This document shows, in pieces, positions 6,762-7,055 of a DNA stretch of 7,055 bases; the first letter of the stretch is position 1, and the number at the start of each line of letters is the position of its first letter. The translations under genes and the position numbers were made by a program. The notes under the pieces are model-generated. The model did no database searches and had not been told where the DNA came from. It saw only the letters and a list, made by a program, of their open reading frames with translations. The stretch covers positions 1 through 7,055 of the forward strand of contig JAEWSN010000151.1 in the NCBI GenBank assembly GCA_023459915.1. Direction: 5' to 3'. This stretch comes from Bacillota bacterium (GTDB taxonomy: Bacteria; Bacillota; Clostridia; DSM-8532).

Positions 6762-7055
6762 TTATTCGGGGGCCGTGTTCAGCGGCGTAAAGATGTGGCG
6801 GATAAAGATGCCGGGAACGAGTCCGGGGATGGCGGCATATGTCGGCACCGTTTCCGCGATGCCGGAGCCGGTGTCCGGCGGGTGGTGGCCGGCGGAGCCA
6901 AAGGTGATGCGGGCGCCCCCGCATGCGGCATACAGCCGCGCGAGCGCCGGGGTGGGGAAGGCGTCGGAGAGCCCCCGCCGCACATGCTGGGTGTTGATTT
7001 CCAGGGCGATGTGGTTTTTCACCATGTTCGAGAACACGCGGCGCAGCATATCCTC
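6762..7055 (-). CDS. PHP-domain phosphatase (histidinol-phosphatase-like), C-terminal 97 residues
   Basis: The frame enters from the right edge and ends at TAA (6764-6762), so only the C-terminal part is visible. HIALEINTQHVRRG, then a short helix with FPTPALARLYAACGGARITFGS, matches the end of PHP-superfamily phosphatases such as HisK/HisJ-type histidinol-phosphatases, where a metal-binding E lies in the first block and SDAH follows FGS. Here the second motif reads SAGH (codons 6896-6885): the usual metal-binding Asp is Ala, while the His is kept. The PPDTGSGIAET part resembles the family's PEDVGxGFxEA. The last 25 or so residues (AAIPGLVPGIF onward) match the usual ending poorly and overlap an imperfect palindrome. 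It could be a pseudoenzyme, a decaying gene or a divergent PHP subfamily. A histidinol-phosphate substrate is not established from this fragment. Confidence 0.75.
   Translation of the reverse strand, partial: EDMLRRVFSNMVKNHIALEINTQHVRRGLSDAFPTPALARLYAACGGARITFGSAGHHPPDTGSGIAETVPTYAAIPGLVPGIFIRHIFTPLNTAPE
6810..6828. repeat. Imperfect palindrome within the PHP gene tail
   Basis: GCCGGGA (6810-6816) and TCCGGGG (6822-6828) flank five bases and pair at five of seven positions. On the minus strand the core CCCCGGACTCGTTCCCGG resembles GC-rich palindromic repeats common in alphaproteobacterial genomes (CCCCGGACTTGATCCGGGG type), from memory. It encodes PGLVPG in the PHP protein. A chance resemblance in GC-rich coding DNA is quite possible. 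Confidence 0.3.

Overview
The window is about 60% GC and gene-dense. It looks like ordinary bacterial chromosome, with short intergenic gaps, Shine-Dalgarno-led starts and four-base start/stop coupling. I cannot fix the phylum. A DUF445 membrane protein, a stand-alone HyuA-type protein, a YqjM-type ene-reductase and a PlsC acyltransferase are compatible with many bacteria. One palindrome-like stretch near the right end resembles dispersed repeats I know from alphaproteobacteria, but it is too degenerate to carry a taxonomic claim. I see no tRNA, rRNA, CRISPR array, insertion sequence or phage gene.

Layout. (1) Positions 1-1214, minus strand: a DUF445/YjiN-like membrane protein whose C-terminus runs off the left edge. 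Its N-terminus is six copies of a seven-residue repeat. (2) Positions 1215-1472: a divergent intergenic region with weak promoter candidates in both directions and an interrupted inverted repeat in front of the plus-strand operon. (3) Positions 1473-5873, plus strand: a likely three-gene operon of an MFS transporter, a HyuA-type hydantoinase/oxoprolinase protein overlapping it by four bases, and an old-yellow-enzyme oxidoreductase 46 bases later. (4) Positions 5874-5980: a convergent intergenic region whose first 73 bases are four 18-bp direct repeats. (5) Positions 5981-7055, minus strand: a PlsC-type acyltransferase preceded by the C-terminal end of a PHP-family phosphatase, probably one transcription unit.

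How the genes may work together. Tight spacing suggests the plus-strand trio imports a small metabolite and processes it by ATP-dependent activation or cleavage (HyuA-like) and flavin-dependent reduction of an activated C=C bond (YqjM-like). The substrate is not deducible from sequence, and no HyuB partner is present here. The minus-strand pair has no obvious shared pathway.

Nothing here amounts to a clearly new system. The points most worth checking are the lone HyuA with a winged-helix-like insert in a transporter/ene-reductase operon, the two independent short tandem-repeat arrays, and the PHP protein whose usual SDAH metal-binding motif reads SAGH.
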